A stretch of DNA of 55,462 nt from Vibrio anguillarum (lineage in GTDB: Bacteria; Pseudomonadota; Gammaproteobacteria; Enterobacterales; Vibrionaceae). The notes beneath the pieces were generated by a model. The model saw nothing but the letters and a program-made list of their open reading frames with translations. It was not told the origin of the DNA and made no database searches. A program made the position numbers and the translations under genes. Each line of letters begins with the position of its first letter. The stretch's first letter is position 1. This document shows, piece by piece, positions 33,187-41,419 of the stretch. The stretch covers positions 1 through 55,462 of the forward strand of contig NZ_JAHGUP010000049.1 of the NCBI RefSeq assembly GCF_001989995.2. The letters run 5' to 3'.

Positions 33187-33303
33187 ATGAGTCAGAGTAT
33201 TGTAGTGGGTAATATGGAAACGGTTCATGATGGATTTCTGCCAACGTCTATCATTGTGTGTTCCGCAAGCGTCAAGTTTGGAAGTTGCGTCAATGTGGAT
33301 TAA
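33187..33303 (+). pseudogene. 38-codon remnant of a PAAR-repeat (T6SS spike tip) gene
   Basis: A short frame with a good ribosome site (AAGGA, about 6 bases before ATG). The product ends at a TAA after 38 residues. The segment VHDGFLPTSIIVCSASVKFG resembles the first repeat of PAAR proteins (H-D/G-G-x-x-P-T-x-I-x-x-G-S-x-x-V-x-x-x-G). PAAR proteins are usually about 85-100 residues and sharpen the VgrG spike; the second half is missing here. Position supports this reading: V. cholerae has the PAAR gene VCA0105 at the head of this cluster. The following gene starts inside its last four codons. It may be a decayed gene or a small leader frame that couples translation to the next gene. Confidence 0.5.
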
Positions 33304-34315
33304 TAAAACATATGCCATTTTAGCGCTCTCCTTATTTCCTTCGATGGTGTTACATGCTGAGCAAGAAACGTCTGCAGCAGAAGTGTATGAAGTAGGAAAT
33401 ATGTCTCCAGAAAAAGCGTTTGCTACCGGACGACTGCTTCGAGCGCAATACAAAAATATGGAATCGCGACCATACCTCCAGTACGCGGCAGACAACGACA
33501 ATTCGGATGCCGCCTTTCTCTACGCGATGGAGCTTTCGAACTACAAAACGACCATTAGAACGCCTCCTGAAGCGCGTGAATATCTGCTTAAAGCCGCAAA
33601 ATTAGGCAATCGTCGCGCCATGAAACATCTTTATACCGATGCTAAGTGGTTAAGAGAGCGCGATGTGCAGTACTGGAAAAGCCAGTATCACGATAGTTTG
33701 ATTCGTTTAGGACGAGATGATCCTGCACAAGCCACTTACGAGCTTGCCCAGTTTTACAAAGGTATGGATAACGAGATGTATAGCTACTATCTCGATAAAG
33801 CGGTCAGTTTTAGTCATCCACGAGCATTGATGGATAAAGCAAAGCAAGTTCAAGCTGGTGGAGGCCTGTTTTTAATGCCTGGAGAAAGGGAGACCAAGGT
33901 GAGAGAGCTCTATCTCGCGGCTGCGAAGACAAATTATATCCCTGCGATGAGACGCTACATCGGTATTTTAGAGAGCAAAGGCCGTTTTGAAGACGCCTAT
34001 CAATGGCGACTGATGGCGTTAGAGCAAGGTGATATTACCTCTTTGGCCACGGTGATTAAGATTCTGCTCGGCGATAGCGCACCCTATCATTTTGTGACTC
34101 CAGACAGGATCAAAGCGCAAGCCTATTTAGATTTATATCTCTCTGCTGCTGGTACTGAACGTATGCAGTCGCTCTACTCAATATTGGAATTAGAGGAAGA
34201 AAGCCTTGCTGGTAAGATGAGTGAGGAAGAAAAAGCACAAGCTAATGACATATTTGTTAACTATAAGAATAGTCTGAGTTTTTATTATCATGATGTCTTT
34301 TGGGATATTAATTAG
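33293..34315 (+). CDS. Periplasmic Sel1-like repeat protein at the head of the T6SS cluster
   Basis: A 340-residue exported protein. The start at 33293 gives a typical signal peptide (MWINKTYAILALSLFPSMVLHA); the longer frame from 33227 adds 22 residues that overlap the PAAR-like frame and look unnatural. The mature part has helical repeats of the Sel1/TPR type, for example EAREYLLKAAKLGNRRAM, YLDKAVSFSHPRAL, RELYLAAAKTNYIPAM and AYQWRLMALEQGDITSL. Sel1 repeats bind proteins. It stands where VCA0106 lies in V. cholerae, between the PAAR gene and vipA. A role as a periplasmic accessory or scaffold for T6SS or envelope assembly is possible; none is established. Confidence 0.7.
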   Translation: MWINKTYAILALSLFPSMVLHAEQETSAAEVYEVGNMSPEKAFATGRLLRAQYKNMESRPYLQYAADNDNSDAAFLYAMELSNYKTTIRTPPEAREYLLKAAKLGNRRAMKHLYTDAKWLRERDVQYWKSQYHDSLIRLGRDDPAQATYELAQFYKGMDNEMYSYYLDKAVSFSHPRALMDKAKQVQAGGGLFLMPGERETKVRELYLAAAKTNYIPAMRRYIGILESKGRFEDAYQWRLMALEQGDITSLATVIKILLGDSAPYHFVTPDRIKAQAYLDLYLSAAGTERMQSLYSILELEEESLAGKMSEEEKAQANDIFVNYKNSLSFYYHDVFWDIN

Positions 34316-34703
34316 TTAAATTATACAGTATTAGAAACGGCATATTTTTTTGGGTAAAGATCATGTTTTTGTGATTTTTTATATTTAAAATGCTCCTATA
34401 TGAATAGAATGTGCCGAGAATTTTAAATCCCCACGAAAAATATCGATAAATCTGATGGGGTAATTTAGGGAAGAATTTAATAGCTAATGCTAATTAATGG
34501 GATTTATTGTTTAAATGCTCATTAAAATCTACCAGATAATAAATATTAAGAGACTTGAGTTCTATTAGAACTTAAGTCCAATAGATTTAACTTTAATTTT
34601 TACAACGTTATGTAACCCTCGGCCTGAGTAAGTGGTAACTAAGTTTAGCTACGCTCTTGTCCGTAATTTTGACAATGATTGGCATAGGTATTGGAGACGT
34701 AAT
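34316..34703. promoter_or_regulatory. Leader/promoter region of the vipA operon
   Basis: A 388-base AT-rich gap. It carries a weak hairpin (CCCCA 34429-34433 with TGGGG 34456-34460) that may end the Sel1 gene, and a long dyad at 34552-34578. No sigma-54 site (TGGCAC-N5-TTGC) was found, in agreement with reports that the main structural operon of V. cholerae does not need RpoN. No coding frame was accepted. Confidence 0.55.
34552..34578. promoter_or_regulatory. 27-base dyad upstream of vipA
   Basis: GACTTGAGTTCTA (34552-34564) and TAGAACTTAAGTC (34566-34578) are inverted around one central T with a single mismatch (a G-U pair if transcribed). It lies 126 bases before the vipA ATG. A poor T-tract follows, so an operator or mRNA hairpin is more likely than a terminator. 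Confidence 0.6.
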
Positions 34704-35213
34704 ATGTCTAAAGAAGGAAGTGTAGCTCCTAAAGAGCGGATTAATATTAAGTATATTCCAGCAACGGGAGATGCACAGGCTGAAGTTGAGTTACCGCTAA
34801 AAACTCTGGTGGTGGGTGATTTTAAAGGCCATACCGAAGAGACCCCACTTGAAGAGAGACAGACCGTTTCAGTGGACAAGAACAACTTTGAAGCGGTTAT
34901 GCGTGAAAGCGATTTGAAACTGACCACTACAGTGCGCAATAAACTGAGTGGCGATGAAAATGCTGAGCTTCCTGTTGAGCTTAGTTTCAAATCTCTTGCT
35001 GACTTCGAACCGGATTCAGTGGCAGCACAAGTTCCAGAATTAAATAAATTGGTTGAGCTACGCCAAGCTCTTGTGGCCTTAAAAGGTCCTTTGGGCAATA
35101 TTCCCGCGTTTAGAGAGCGTCTACAAGAGCTACTAAATTCGGAAGAATCGCGTGAAAAACTTCTATCTGAGCTAAGCCTAGTGAGCGGCAAAGAAGAAGA
35201 GCCCCAAGCATAA
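34704..35213 (+). CDS. vipA: T6SS contractile sheath small subunit VipA/TssB
   Basis: A 169-residue sheath protein that pairs with VipB to form the helical tail sheath. MSKEGSVAPKERINIKYIP at the start and LKTLVVGDFKGHTEETPLEER are family landmarks. The C-terminal LVALKGPLGNIPAFRERLQELL segment is the helix that contacts VipB and, after contraction, helps ClpV access. The ATG at 34704 was chosen because GGAG precedes it by 7 bases and the sequence matches V. cholerae VipA; an extension from 34632 lacks family support. It is the first gene of the structural operon, 49 bases before vipB. Contraction of this sheath drives the Hcp tube. Confidence 0.96.
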   Translation: MSKEGSVAPKERINIKYIPATGDAQAEVELPLKTLVVGDFKGHTEETPLEERQTVSVDKNNFEAVMRESDLKLTTTVRNKLSGDENAELPVELSFKSLADFEPDSVAAQVPELNKLVELRQALVALKGPLGNIPAFRERLQELLNSEESREKLLSELSLVSGKEEEPQA

Positions 35214-35262
35214 GGCTTGATCAACCCAACTTTTTATTTAATCAAATTTAGGAACGAAATTG

Positions 35263-36738
35263 ATGTCTACTACTGAAGCCGTCTTAGAGAGACAAAGTGC
35301 CACCCAAGGCAGTTTACTTGATGAAATCATGGCACAAACGCGCATTGCACCGACTGAAGAAGGGTATGATGTTGCGAAGAAAGGGGTTGCTGCGTTTATT
35401 GAGAATCTCATCGGTTCGAATCAAACGGAAGAGCCGGTTAACAAATCACTCGTCGACCAAATGCTGGTTGAGCTTGATAAGAAAATCAGTGCTCAAATGG
35501 ATGAGATTTTGCACGAAGAGCGTTTCCAGCAGATGGAATCGTCATGGCGTGGTTTGAAACTGTTTATTGACCGTACCGATTTTCGTGAAAACAACAAGGT
35601 CGATTTGTTGCATGTAACGAAAGGCGAGTTGCTTGAAGACTTTGAATTTGCACCAGAAACGACGCAATCCGGTCTTTATAAGCACGTTTATTCTTCTGGT
35701 TATGGCCAATTTGGTGGTGAGCCGACTGGCGCTATCATCGGTAACTTTGCTTTCACGCCATCAACCCCTGACATGAAGCTACTGCAATACATGGGTGCAC
35801 TTGGTGCGATGGCTCATGCTCCATTCATTTCTAGTGTAGGCCCTGAGTTTTTTGGTATCGATTCTTTTGAAGAGCTACCAAATATCAAGGATCTTAAGTC
35901 AACATTTGAAAGCCCTAAATACACTAAATGGCGTTCTCTACGTGAATCAGAAGATGCGCGTTACCTTGGCTTGACTGCGCCTCGTTTCTTATTGCGCGTG
36001 CCTTATGATCCAACAGAAAACCCAATTAAATCATTTAATTATGTGGAAAGTGTCAGCGCTTCACACGAACACTATCTATGGGGTAACACCGCGTTTGCTT
36101 TCGCTACTCGTTTAACCGATAGCTTTGCCAAGTACCGTTGGTGTCCAAACATCATTGGCCCACAAAGTGGCGGTGCGGTTGAAGATCTGCCAGTGCACGT
36201 GTTTGAATCGATGGGTGCACTGCAAAGTAAGATCCCAACTGAAGTGTTGGTGACTGACCGTAAAGAGTTTGAATTAGCAGAAGAAGGTTTCATTGCTTTA
36301 ACCATGCGTAAAGGCAGTGATAACGCCGCATTCTTCTCTGCAAACTCGATCCAAAAGCCAAAAATATTCCCGAATACCAAAGAAGGCAAAGAAGCAGAAA
36401 CCAACTACAAGTTGGGTACGCAATTGCCATATATGATGATCATCAATCGCCTTGCACACTACGTCAAAGTGCTACAGCGTGAGCAAATTGGTGCTTGGAA
36501 AGAGCGTCAAGATCTTGAACGCGAGCTTAATGGTTGGATCAAACAGTACGTGGCTGACCAAGAAAATCCACCAGCAGACGTACGTAGCCGTCGTCCTCTT
36601 CGTGCTGCAAAAATCGAAGTCATGGATGTTGAAGGTGAACCAGGTTGGTATCAGGTCTCTCTCTCTGTTCGTCCTCACTTTAAGTACATGGGTGCGAACT
36701 TTGAATTGTCATTGGTTGGTCGATTAGATCAAGCATAA
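35263..36738 (+). CDS. vipB: T6SS contractile sheath large subunit VipB/TssC
   Basis: A 491-residue protein that forms most of the sheath. Recognisable stretches include FQQMESSWRGLKLFIDRTDFRENNKV, GAIIGNFAFTPSTPDMKLLQYMG, and the C-terminal VEGEPGWYQVSLSVRPHFKYMGANFELSLVGRLD, which builds the handshake strands with neighbouring subunits. The N-terminal helix (about 17-35) is the known ClpV recognition site in V. cholerae. The ATG at 35263 has AGGA upstream; an in-frame TTG one codon earlier is ignored. It is co-transcribed with vipA and followed two bases later by tssE. Confidence 0.96.
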   Translation: MSTTEAVLERQSATQGSLLDEIMAQTRIAPTEEGYDVAKKGVAAFIENLIGSNQTEEPVNKSLVDQMLVELDKKISAQMDEILHEERFQQMESSWRGLKLFIDRTDFRENNKVDLLHVTKGELLEDFEFAPETTQSGLYKHVYSSGYGQFGGEPTGAIIGNFAFTPSTPDMKLLQYMGALGAMAHAPFISSVGPEFFGIDSFEELPNIKDLKSTFESPKYTKWRSLRESEDARYLGLTAPRFLLRVPYDPTENPIKSFNYVESVSASHEHYLWGNTAFAFATRLTDSFAKYRWCPNIIGPQSGGAVEDLPVHVFESMGALQSKIPTEVLVTDRKEFELAEEGFIALTMRKGSDNAAFFSANSIQKPKIFPNTKEGKEAETNYKLGTQLPYMMIINRLAHYVKVLQREQIGAWKERQDLERELNGWIKQYVADQENPPADVRSRRPLRAAKIEVMDVEGEPGWYQVSLSVRPHFKYMGANFELSLVGRLDQA

Positions 36739-36740
36739 CC

Positions 36741-37178
36741 ATGACTTATATTGCACCTGAAGAGAGTGCATTTGGTGTCGGCTTCTTTGAACGTTTAGAA
36801 GCTGGCACCAAGCCTATATCTTTGACCCAAGGGCCAAATGCATGGGATGTGCTCCAATCAATCAAACGCAATGTTTCCAATATTTTGAATACTCGCATGG
36901 GTGAGGCACAAAGTGCTCCAACGTTAGGTTTAGTGGATTTTAACGATGCAACGTTAGAAACCTTAGACTTATCGCTGCGGATTAAGCTTGCGATACAAAG
37001 CTGCTTAGATGTGTATGAGCCCCGTTTACGAAATATTGTGATTCGATCCGAGTCGGACGTGTTTAGCCCTTTGATGCTGCGCTTCCATATTGTGGCCGAA
37101 ATAAACAGTGATGCGTTACATGAGAAAGTGCAGTTCAACCTGCTACTGGATCAAAACCGAAAGTACCGAGTATATTAG
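36741..37178 (+). CDS. tssE: T6SS baseplate protein TssE (gp25-like)
   Basis: A 145-residue gp25/lysozyme-type baseplate wedge protein. The core shows SIKRNVSNILNTRMGEAQSAPTLGLVDFND, with the conserved gp25 pattern, followed by LRIKLAIQSCLDVYEPRLRNIVI (containing E-P-R-L) and FHIVAEINSD. The E-P-R-L motif is a hallmark of gp25 proteins and binds the sheath start. It nucleates sheath polymerisation on the TssFG wedge. The gene begins two bases after vipB and lies six bases before tssF. Confidence 0.95.
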   Translation: MTYIAPEESAFGVGFFERLEAGTKPISLTQGPNAWDVLQSIKRNVSNILNTRMGEAQSAPTLGLVDFNDATLETLDLSLRIKLAIQSCLDVYEPRLRNIVIRSESDVFSPLMLRFHIVAEINSDALHEKVQFNLLLDQNRKYRVY

Positions 37179-37184
37179 AAAATT

Positions 37185-38954
37185 ATGGCTCAAGATAAGT
37201 ACTTCAGAGAAGAGCTTGCTTTCCTTAAAGAACAAGGAAAGCATTTCACTGAAATTCATCCTCAACTCTCTCGCTTTTTACACGGTAAAACGACGGATCC
37301 TGATGTCGAACGTTTATTGGAAGGCTTCGCCTTTCTCACCGCTCGCTTGCGCGAAAAAGTTGAAGATGAATTTCCTGAGCTAACGCACTCCATCATCAAT
37401 ATGCTGTGGCCAAACTACTTACGTCCTGTGCCAAGCATGAGTATTGTCTCGTTCACACCGGATAAAAGTGTCAGTGATAAGCAGCAAATCGCTCGTGGCA
37501 CTCAGCTCGATAGCAAGCCTGTTTTCGGCACCAAATGCCACTTTAGAACCTGTCGTGACGTGCAGATTTACCCACTGAAATGTACTGACGTCACTGCGCA
37601 ACATACTAGAGAAGCGACCATCATCGAAGTGTCGCTTAATATGTTGGGTGAGATAAGCGTCGGTGATGCGCATCTTGATGATCTGCGCTTTTACTTAGGT
37701 GGTGATAAATACAGCTCACAAATGCTCTATTTATGGCTCAACCACTACCTCGATAAGATTTCTGTTGAAGTCGCGGGGGTAGAATTTACGCTGCCGCGCA
37801 ATAGCTTCCAAACGGTCGGATTTGATAGCGAGCAGTCGCTTTTGCCCTATCCTTCCAATGTGTATGAAGGTTATCGCGTTTTGCAGGAATACTTGTCGTT
37901 TCCTGAAGCATTTCATTTTGTTGACATTACCCGTCTGGCTAGCGTAGTGCCGAAATCAGTGCATGGTGCGTTCAAACTGAAAATCAGTTTTTCGAAAACC
38001 TTGCCAGCGGACGTTCGAGTGCGTCAGGATAATTTCCAGTTGTACTGCACCCCTGTCATTAATTTGTTTGAACATGATGCCGATCCGATCGATTTAACGG
38101 GCAAGCGTTCAGAGTATCGCATTATTCCCTCTAGTCGTTACCCTTCTCACTATGAAGTGTTCAGCGTTGACGGCGTGTTCGGTTGGCAAGACAAAACTCA
38201 AGCCAGTCAACGGATTCGGGGTGAAAAACGTGTCTATTCAGCATTTGAAAGTTTTCAGCATGAAGTGGAGCGGGTTCGAAATCGTGAAGCGCTCTACTAC
38301 CGCACACGAGTGAGAGACAGTATCCGTGGCGATGGATTTGATAATTTCATCTCTTTCATTCGCGGAGATGAAACGCAATCCATGCATGTCGATGAAGCCA
38401 TCTCGCTCAAGCTCACCTGCACCAATCGCTTATTACCGCTCGAACTCGGTGTCGGTGACATTTGTGAGCCGACAGACAGCTCGCCCCCCTTTGCCACTTT
38501 CAGCAATATTACCGTGCCTTCACAATCTCTGCGCCCAGTACTGGATGGCAGCCTATTGTGGGTATTGATTTCTAACTTATCGCTGAATTATTTATCGCTG
38601 CTGTCCAAAGATGCCTTAAGTAGTGTGTTGCGAGCTTACGATTTCAGAGCCTTGGTGGATCGCCAAGCGGAGCGTGTTGCGCGTTTGCGTCTTGAAGGGA
38701 TCCAAAAAATTGAGTCGCAACCCGTGGATAAAATATTGCGCGGTTTGCCAGTGCGAGGGCTGCAATCGACGATTCATATTGATCAAAACTGTTTTGGTTC
38801 AGAAGGGGAGCTTTACCTCTTTGGCACAGTGCTTAGCCACTTTTTTGCCCTCTATGCCAGCATCAATTCGTTTCATGAGCTGATCGTTATTAACGCGTCC
38901 AATCAAGAGAAGTACACATGGGGAACACAGACAGGAATGCAGCCATTGATCTAG
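37185..38954 (+). CDS. tssF: T6SS baseplate protein TssF (VasA)
   Basis: A 589-residue wedge protein. The start KYFREELAFLKEQGKHFTEIHPQLSRFL followed by PDVERLLEGFAFLTARLREKVEDEFPELTHSIINMLWPNYLRPVPSMSIV is diagnostic for TssF. The C-terminal HRGIxxxL-type region reads RGLPVRGLQSTIHIDQNCFGSEGELYLFGTVLSHFFALYASINSF. It forms a heterotrimer with two TssF and one TssG around TssE. It overlaps tssG by 37 bases, more than the usual 4, which implies translational coupling and a constrained C-terminus. Confidence 0.95.
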   Translation: MAQDKYFREELAFLKEQGKHFTEIHPQLSRFLHGKTTDPDVERLLEGFAFLTARLREKVEDEFPELTHSIINMLWPNYLRPVPSMSIVSFTPDKSVSDKQQIARGTQLDSKPVFGTKCHFRTCRDVQIYPLKCTDVTAQHTREATIIEVSLNMLGEISVGDAHLDDLRFYLGGDKYSSQMLYLWLNHYLDKISVEVAGVEFTLPRNSFQTVGFDSEQSLLPYPSNVYEGYRVLQEYLSFPEAFHFVDITRLASVVPKSVHGAFKLKISFSKTLPADVRVRQDNFQLYCTPVINLFEHDADPIDLTGKRSEYRIIPSSRYPSHYEVFSVDGVFGWQDKTQASQRIRGEKRVYSAFESFQHEVERVRNREALYYRTRVRDSIRGDGFDNFISFIRGDETQSMHVDEAISLKLTCTNRLLPLELGVGDICEPTDSSPPFATFSNITVPSQSLRPVLDGSLLWVLISNLSLNYLSLLSKDALSSVLRAYDFRALVDRQAERVARLRLEGIQKIESQPVDKILRGLPVRGLQSTIHIDQNCFGSEGELYLFGTVLSHFFALYASINSFHELIVINASNQEKYTWGTQTGMQPLI

Positions 38955-39940
38955 AGATGGCTGCGGCGGCTGTGCCGGAGCCTCTACTGGGTTTACCAAG
39001 CGATGTACGAACGTACAACTTCTACCAATTGGTGGAACTGCTGCAAAAACTTAATGCGTTTAATCCTGAATCAGAAGATTGGGAGCGGACATGCCAGTTG
39101 GTATTCAGTGCCAACCCCAGTTTAGGCTTTGCACCAGCAGACGTAACGGATTTACGTGAGTTCGCGGATGAGCGCCTGATTTTGCAAACCAATTTTTTTG
39201 GATTAACTGGGGCACAGTCACCGTTGCCTGGTTTTATTTTGCAGCAATTGGTCGAAGAAGATCCCGGTGGTTTCAAGCGGCCTTTTTTAGATTTTTTTAA
39301 TAACCGGTTGATTAACCTTGTGTATCGCGTATGGCGAAAGTATCGCTATTACGTCCGTTTTCAAGCGGGTGCGCAGGATCAATTTTCATCACAGCTGTTC
39401 GCTTTGGTCGGTTTGGGTGATGCGGACTTGCGCGGCGAAACACCGATAAATTGGTGCAAGATGTTGGCTTATGCGGGCACTTTGGCTGGCCGAAGTCGTT
39501 CACCGCAAGTGGTGTCTGGCATCATCGCGCACTGCTTTGATCTACAAGAAGTCAGTATTCGCCAGTGGGTTCGACGTAAAGTCCGGATAGAGCCTTATCA
39601 GCAGTTTTGCTTAGGTAAGCAGAATGGTGAGCTTGGGATCAACAGCATGTTGGGTGAGTCAGTAATGGACTGTAATGGTAAGTTTGTTATCTGTATCAAA
39701 AACTTAACTCGAGAACGATTTGCCGATTTTTTGCCATCAGGCAAAGAACATCAACCGCTGTGTAAGTTGGTGGAGTTTATTTTACGAGAGCAGATGGCTT
39801 ACGACCTTGAGCTGACCATGCACGAGAGCGAGGCTCCGGTGATGAGTTTATGCCATGACAGTGGTGTGGCTTTGGGTTGGTCATCATTTTTAGGGCGCGA
39901 TTTGGCGGACAAAAGTGTGCTTATACAAGTAAGGCAATAG
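38918..39940 (+). CDS. tssG: T6SS baseplate protein TssG (VasB)
   Basis: A 340-residue wedge protein. VRTYNFYQLVELLQKLNAF at the start, the ANPSLGFAPADVTDL strand, NFFGLTGAQSPLPGFILQQL (the Gly-Pro-Leu-Pro turn typical for TssG) and FFNNRLINLVYRVWRKYRYYV are clear family motifs. It sits at the centre of the TssEFG wedge and contacts TssK. The start overlaps tssF by 37 bases with AGAGAAG in front. It is followed by the FHA gene with a 4-base gap. Confidence 0.95.
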   Translation: MGNTDRNAAIDLEMAAAAVPEPLLGLPSDVRTYNFYQLVELLQKLNAFNPESEDWERTCQLVFSANPSLGFAPADVTDLREFADERLILQTNFFGLTGAQSPLPGFILQQLVEEDPGGFKRPFLDFFNNRLINLVYRVWRKYRYYVRFQAGAQDQFSSQLFALVGLGDADLRGETPINWCKMLAYAGTLAGRSRSPQVVSGIIAHCFDLQEVSIRQWVRRKVRIEPYQQFCLGKQNGELGINSMLGESVMDCNGKFVICIKNLTRERFADFLPSGKEHQPLCKLVEFILREQMAYDLELTMHESEAPVMSLCHDSGVALGWSSFLGRDLADKSVLIQVRQ

Positions 39941-39944
39941 CGAT

Positions 39945-41417
39945 ATGCAGAAGAAGCAAACGCTTTCAATGGTAGTGACGAATGTGCAACTACTGGAATC
40001 AGGATTATCCGCACAAGCGATGTTTAATGTGCAAGGCGGTGTGATTGGCTCTGCAAGTGATGCGCATTGGCAGCTTCGTGACGGTAAAGGGAAAATTCAA
40101 AATCATCACTGTGCCATCCGTGTGATTGATGGTGCGTTTTGCATCCAAGATCTGGTTGGTAATACCTATGTTAATGGTTCCCATAAGCCGTTAGGGCAAG
40201 GTGCCTCGGCTAAGTTGGAGCATAAAGATGAAGTGGCCATTGGACCTTACCAAATTCGTGTCATTTTTGGTCAAGTGGGTGAAGACGATTCTCTGATTAA
40301 TGGTTCTTTGGATCAGCTGTTTGCTAAAGAGGGGCTCGATCTACTCAAAGATGGTCCATTGGATGATATCAGCCGCGACGAGGATGAACCAGAGCCGAGT
40401 TCAATGGACCCTATCGCCGCTTTAGATGATTTATTGCAAGGCATTAAACAAGAAGAGTCGTTGCTTGAAGAGACGGAAAAACCACTCGCACAAGCACAAC
40501 ATTCATTAGTGCCAGAATACGATAGCCAGCAGTCGCAACTGCAGTTTACGCCTCAAGCTGACAGCGAGTATGAGATGACGTCATCGATTCGATTAAAGAA
40601 AATTCTCGGTTTTGGCAAAACCTCCACCGATTTACCACCTATTCCGGCTGTTGAGCACCATGAGACTGCGCAACCACCGACTCATTTGAACATTAATAAC
40701 AGCATTTACAACGTACCTGAGGGCTTAGCGATGGACGATAAAGTATTAGATCTACTTGAGGAAGAAGTGGCGAGAAGCTACCACCCTCACTCCGAGCAAC
40801 ACAACAGCTCGTCAAACAATGCATCACACTTATTGACCGGCCCCATGCTCACTGGGCTAGGTGTTGACGTTGGTAATAGCCACGATATGGCGAAAATGCA
40901 CATGCTTTCAGAAGAGCTTGGGCAATCGTTGCAAGCGTGTGTGCAAGGTTTGCTTGAGCTTCACCAGCAAGTGAGTGAAGGGCGTTTTGGTATGATGAAT
41001 CGTAACTTGCAACCGATTGAAGATAACCCACTTCGCTTGGGGCTATCATACGAAGAAACCATTCGTACTCTGTATGATGCTGATAAAAGTGTGGTGCACT
41101 TGTCTGCCCCAGCGGCGATTGCCGAAAGCCTAAAAAATGTGCGCGACCATAACGAAGCAATGCAGCACGCCACTAGCGAAGCCCTAAATCAGATTCTTAA
41201 TGCCTTTTCTCCTCAAGTGCTACTGCGCCGTTTCCAACATTACAAGCGCAATAGTGATGCACAGAATCACTCTTCAGATGCTTGGGCGTGGGAGATGTAT
41301 TGCCACTACTACCAAGAGCTCACTTCTAATCGCCAAAAAGGATTTGAGAAACTGTTTTGGGAAATTTTCGAGCAGTCTTACGACAAGAAAATTCGTGAAA
41401 AACAGCTGGAGCTATAA
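39945..41417 (+). CDS. tagH: T6SS FHA-domain protein (TagH/Fha, VCA0112-like)
   Basis: A 490-residue protein. The N-terminal forkhead-associated domain (about 20-100) shows GGVIGSASDAHWQLRDG, NHHCAIRVIDGAFCIQDL, and NTYVNGSHKPLGQGASAKL, a phosphothreonine-binding fold. A low-complexity acidic linker (about 110-300, rich in D, E, Q) joins it to the T6SS-specific C-terminal domain (about 300-485), which includes FHA-TIGR-type LLRRFQHYKR and AWAWEMYCHYYQEL. There is no PpkA/PppA kinase-phosphatase pair in the window, so the phosphopeptide partner is unknown. V. cholerae VCA0112 is needed for T6SS function. Confidence 0.92.
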   Translation: MQKKQTLSMVVTNVQLLESGLSAQAMFNVQGGVIGSASDAHWQLRDGKGKIQNHHCAIRVIDGAFCIQDLVGNTYVNGSHKPLGQGASAKLEHKDEVAIGPYQIRVIFGQVGEDDSLINGSLDQLFAKEGLDLLKDGPLDDISRDEDEPEPSSMDPIAALDDLLQGIKQEESLLEETEKPLAQAQHSLVPEYDSQQSQLQFTPQADSEYEMTSSIRLKKILGFGKTSTDLPPIPAVEHHETAQPPTHLNINNSIYNVPEGLAMDDKVLDLLEEEVARSYHPHSEQHNSSSNNASHLLTGPMLTGLGVDVGNSHDMAKMHMLSEELGQSLQACVQGLLELHQQVSEGRFGMMNRNLQPIEDNPLRLGLSYEETIRTLYDADKSVVHLSAPAAIAESLKNVRDHNEAMQHATSEALNQILNAFSPQVLLRRFQHYKRNSDAQNHSSDAWAWEMYCHYYQELTSNRQKGFEKLFWEIFEQSYDKKIREKQLEL

Positions 41418-41419
41418 CG

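Noticed and set aside
33227..33292. 22-residue N-terminal extension of the Sel1-like protein
   Set aside because: It would hide the signal peptide inside the protein and overlaps the PAAR-like frame; the ATG at 33293 starts a clean signal sequence.
33166..33501. 111-codon minus-strand frame over the PAAR-like and Sel1 starts
   Set aside because: No ribosome site and no recognisable family; the plus-strand signals (ribosome site, signal peptide) are better.
34632..34703. 24-residue N-terminal extension of VipA
   Set aside because: The extension has no counterpart in known VipA, and a GGAG site stands just before the ATG at 34704.
34649..35224. 191-codon minus-strand frame opposite vipA
   Set aside because: Serine- and arginine-rich shadow of vipA with no ribosome site or recognisable domain.
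36801..36820. TGGCAC inside tssE (and others near 37497 and 38822) as sigma-54 sites
   Set aside because: None has a GC pair ten bases after the TGG, so the -12 element is missing.
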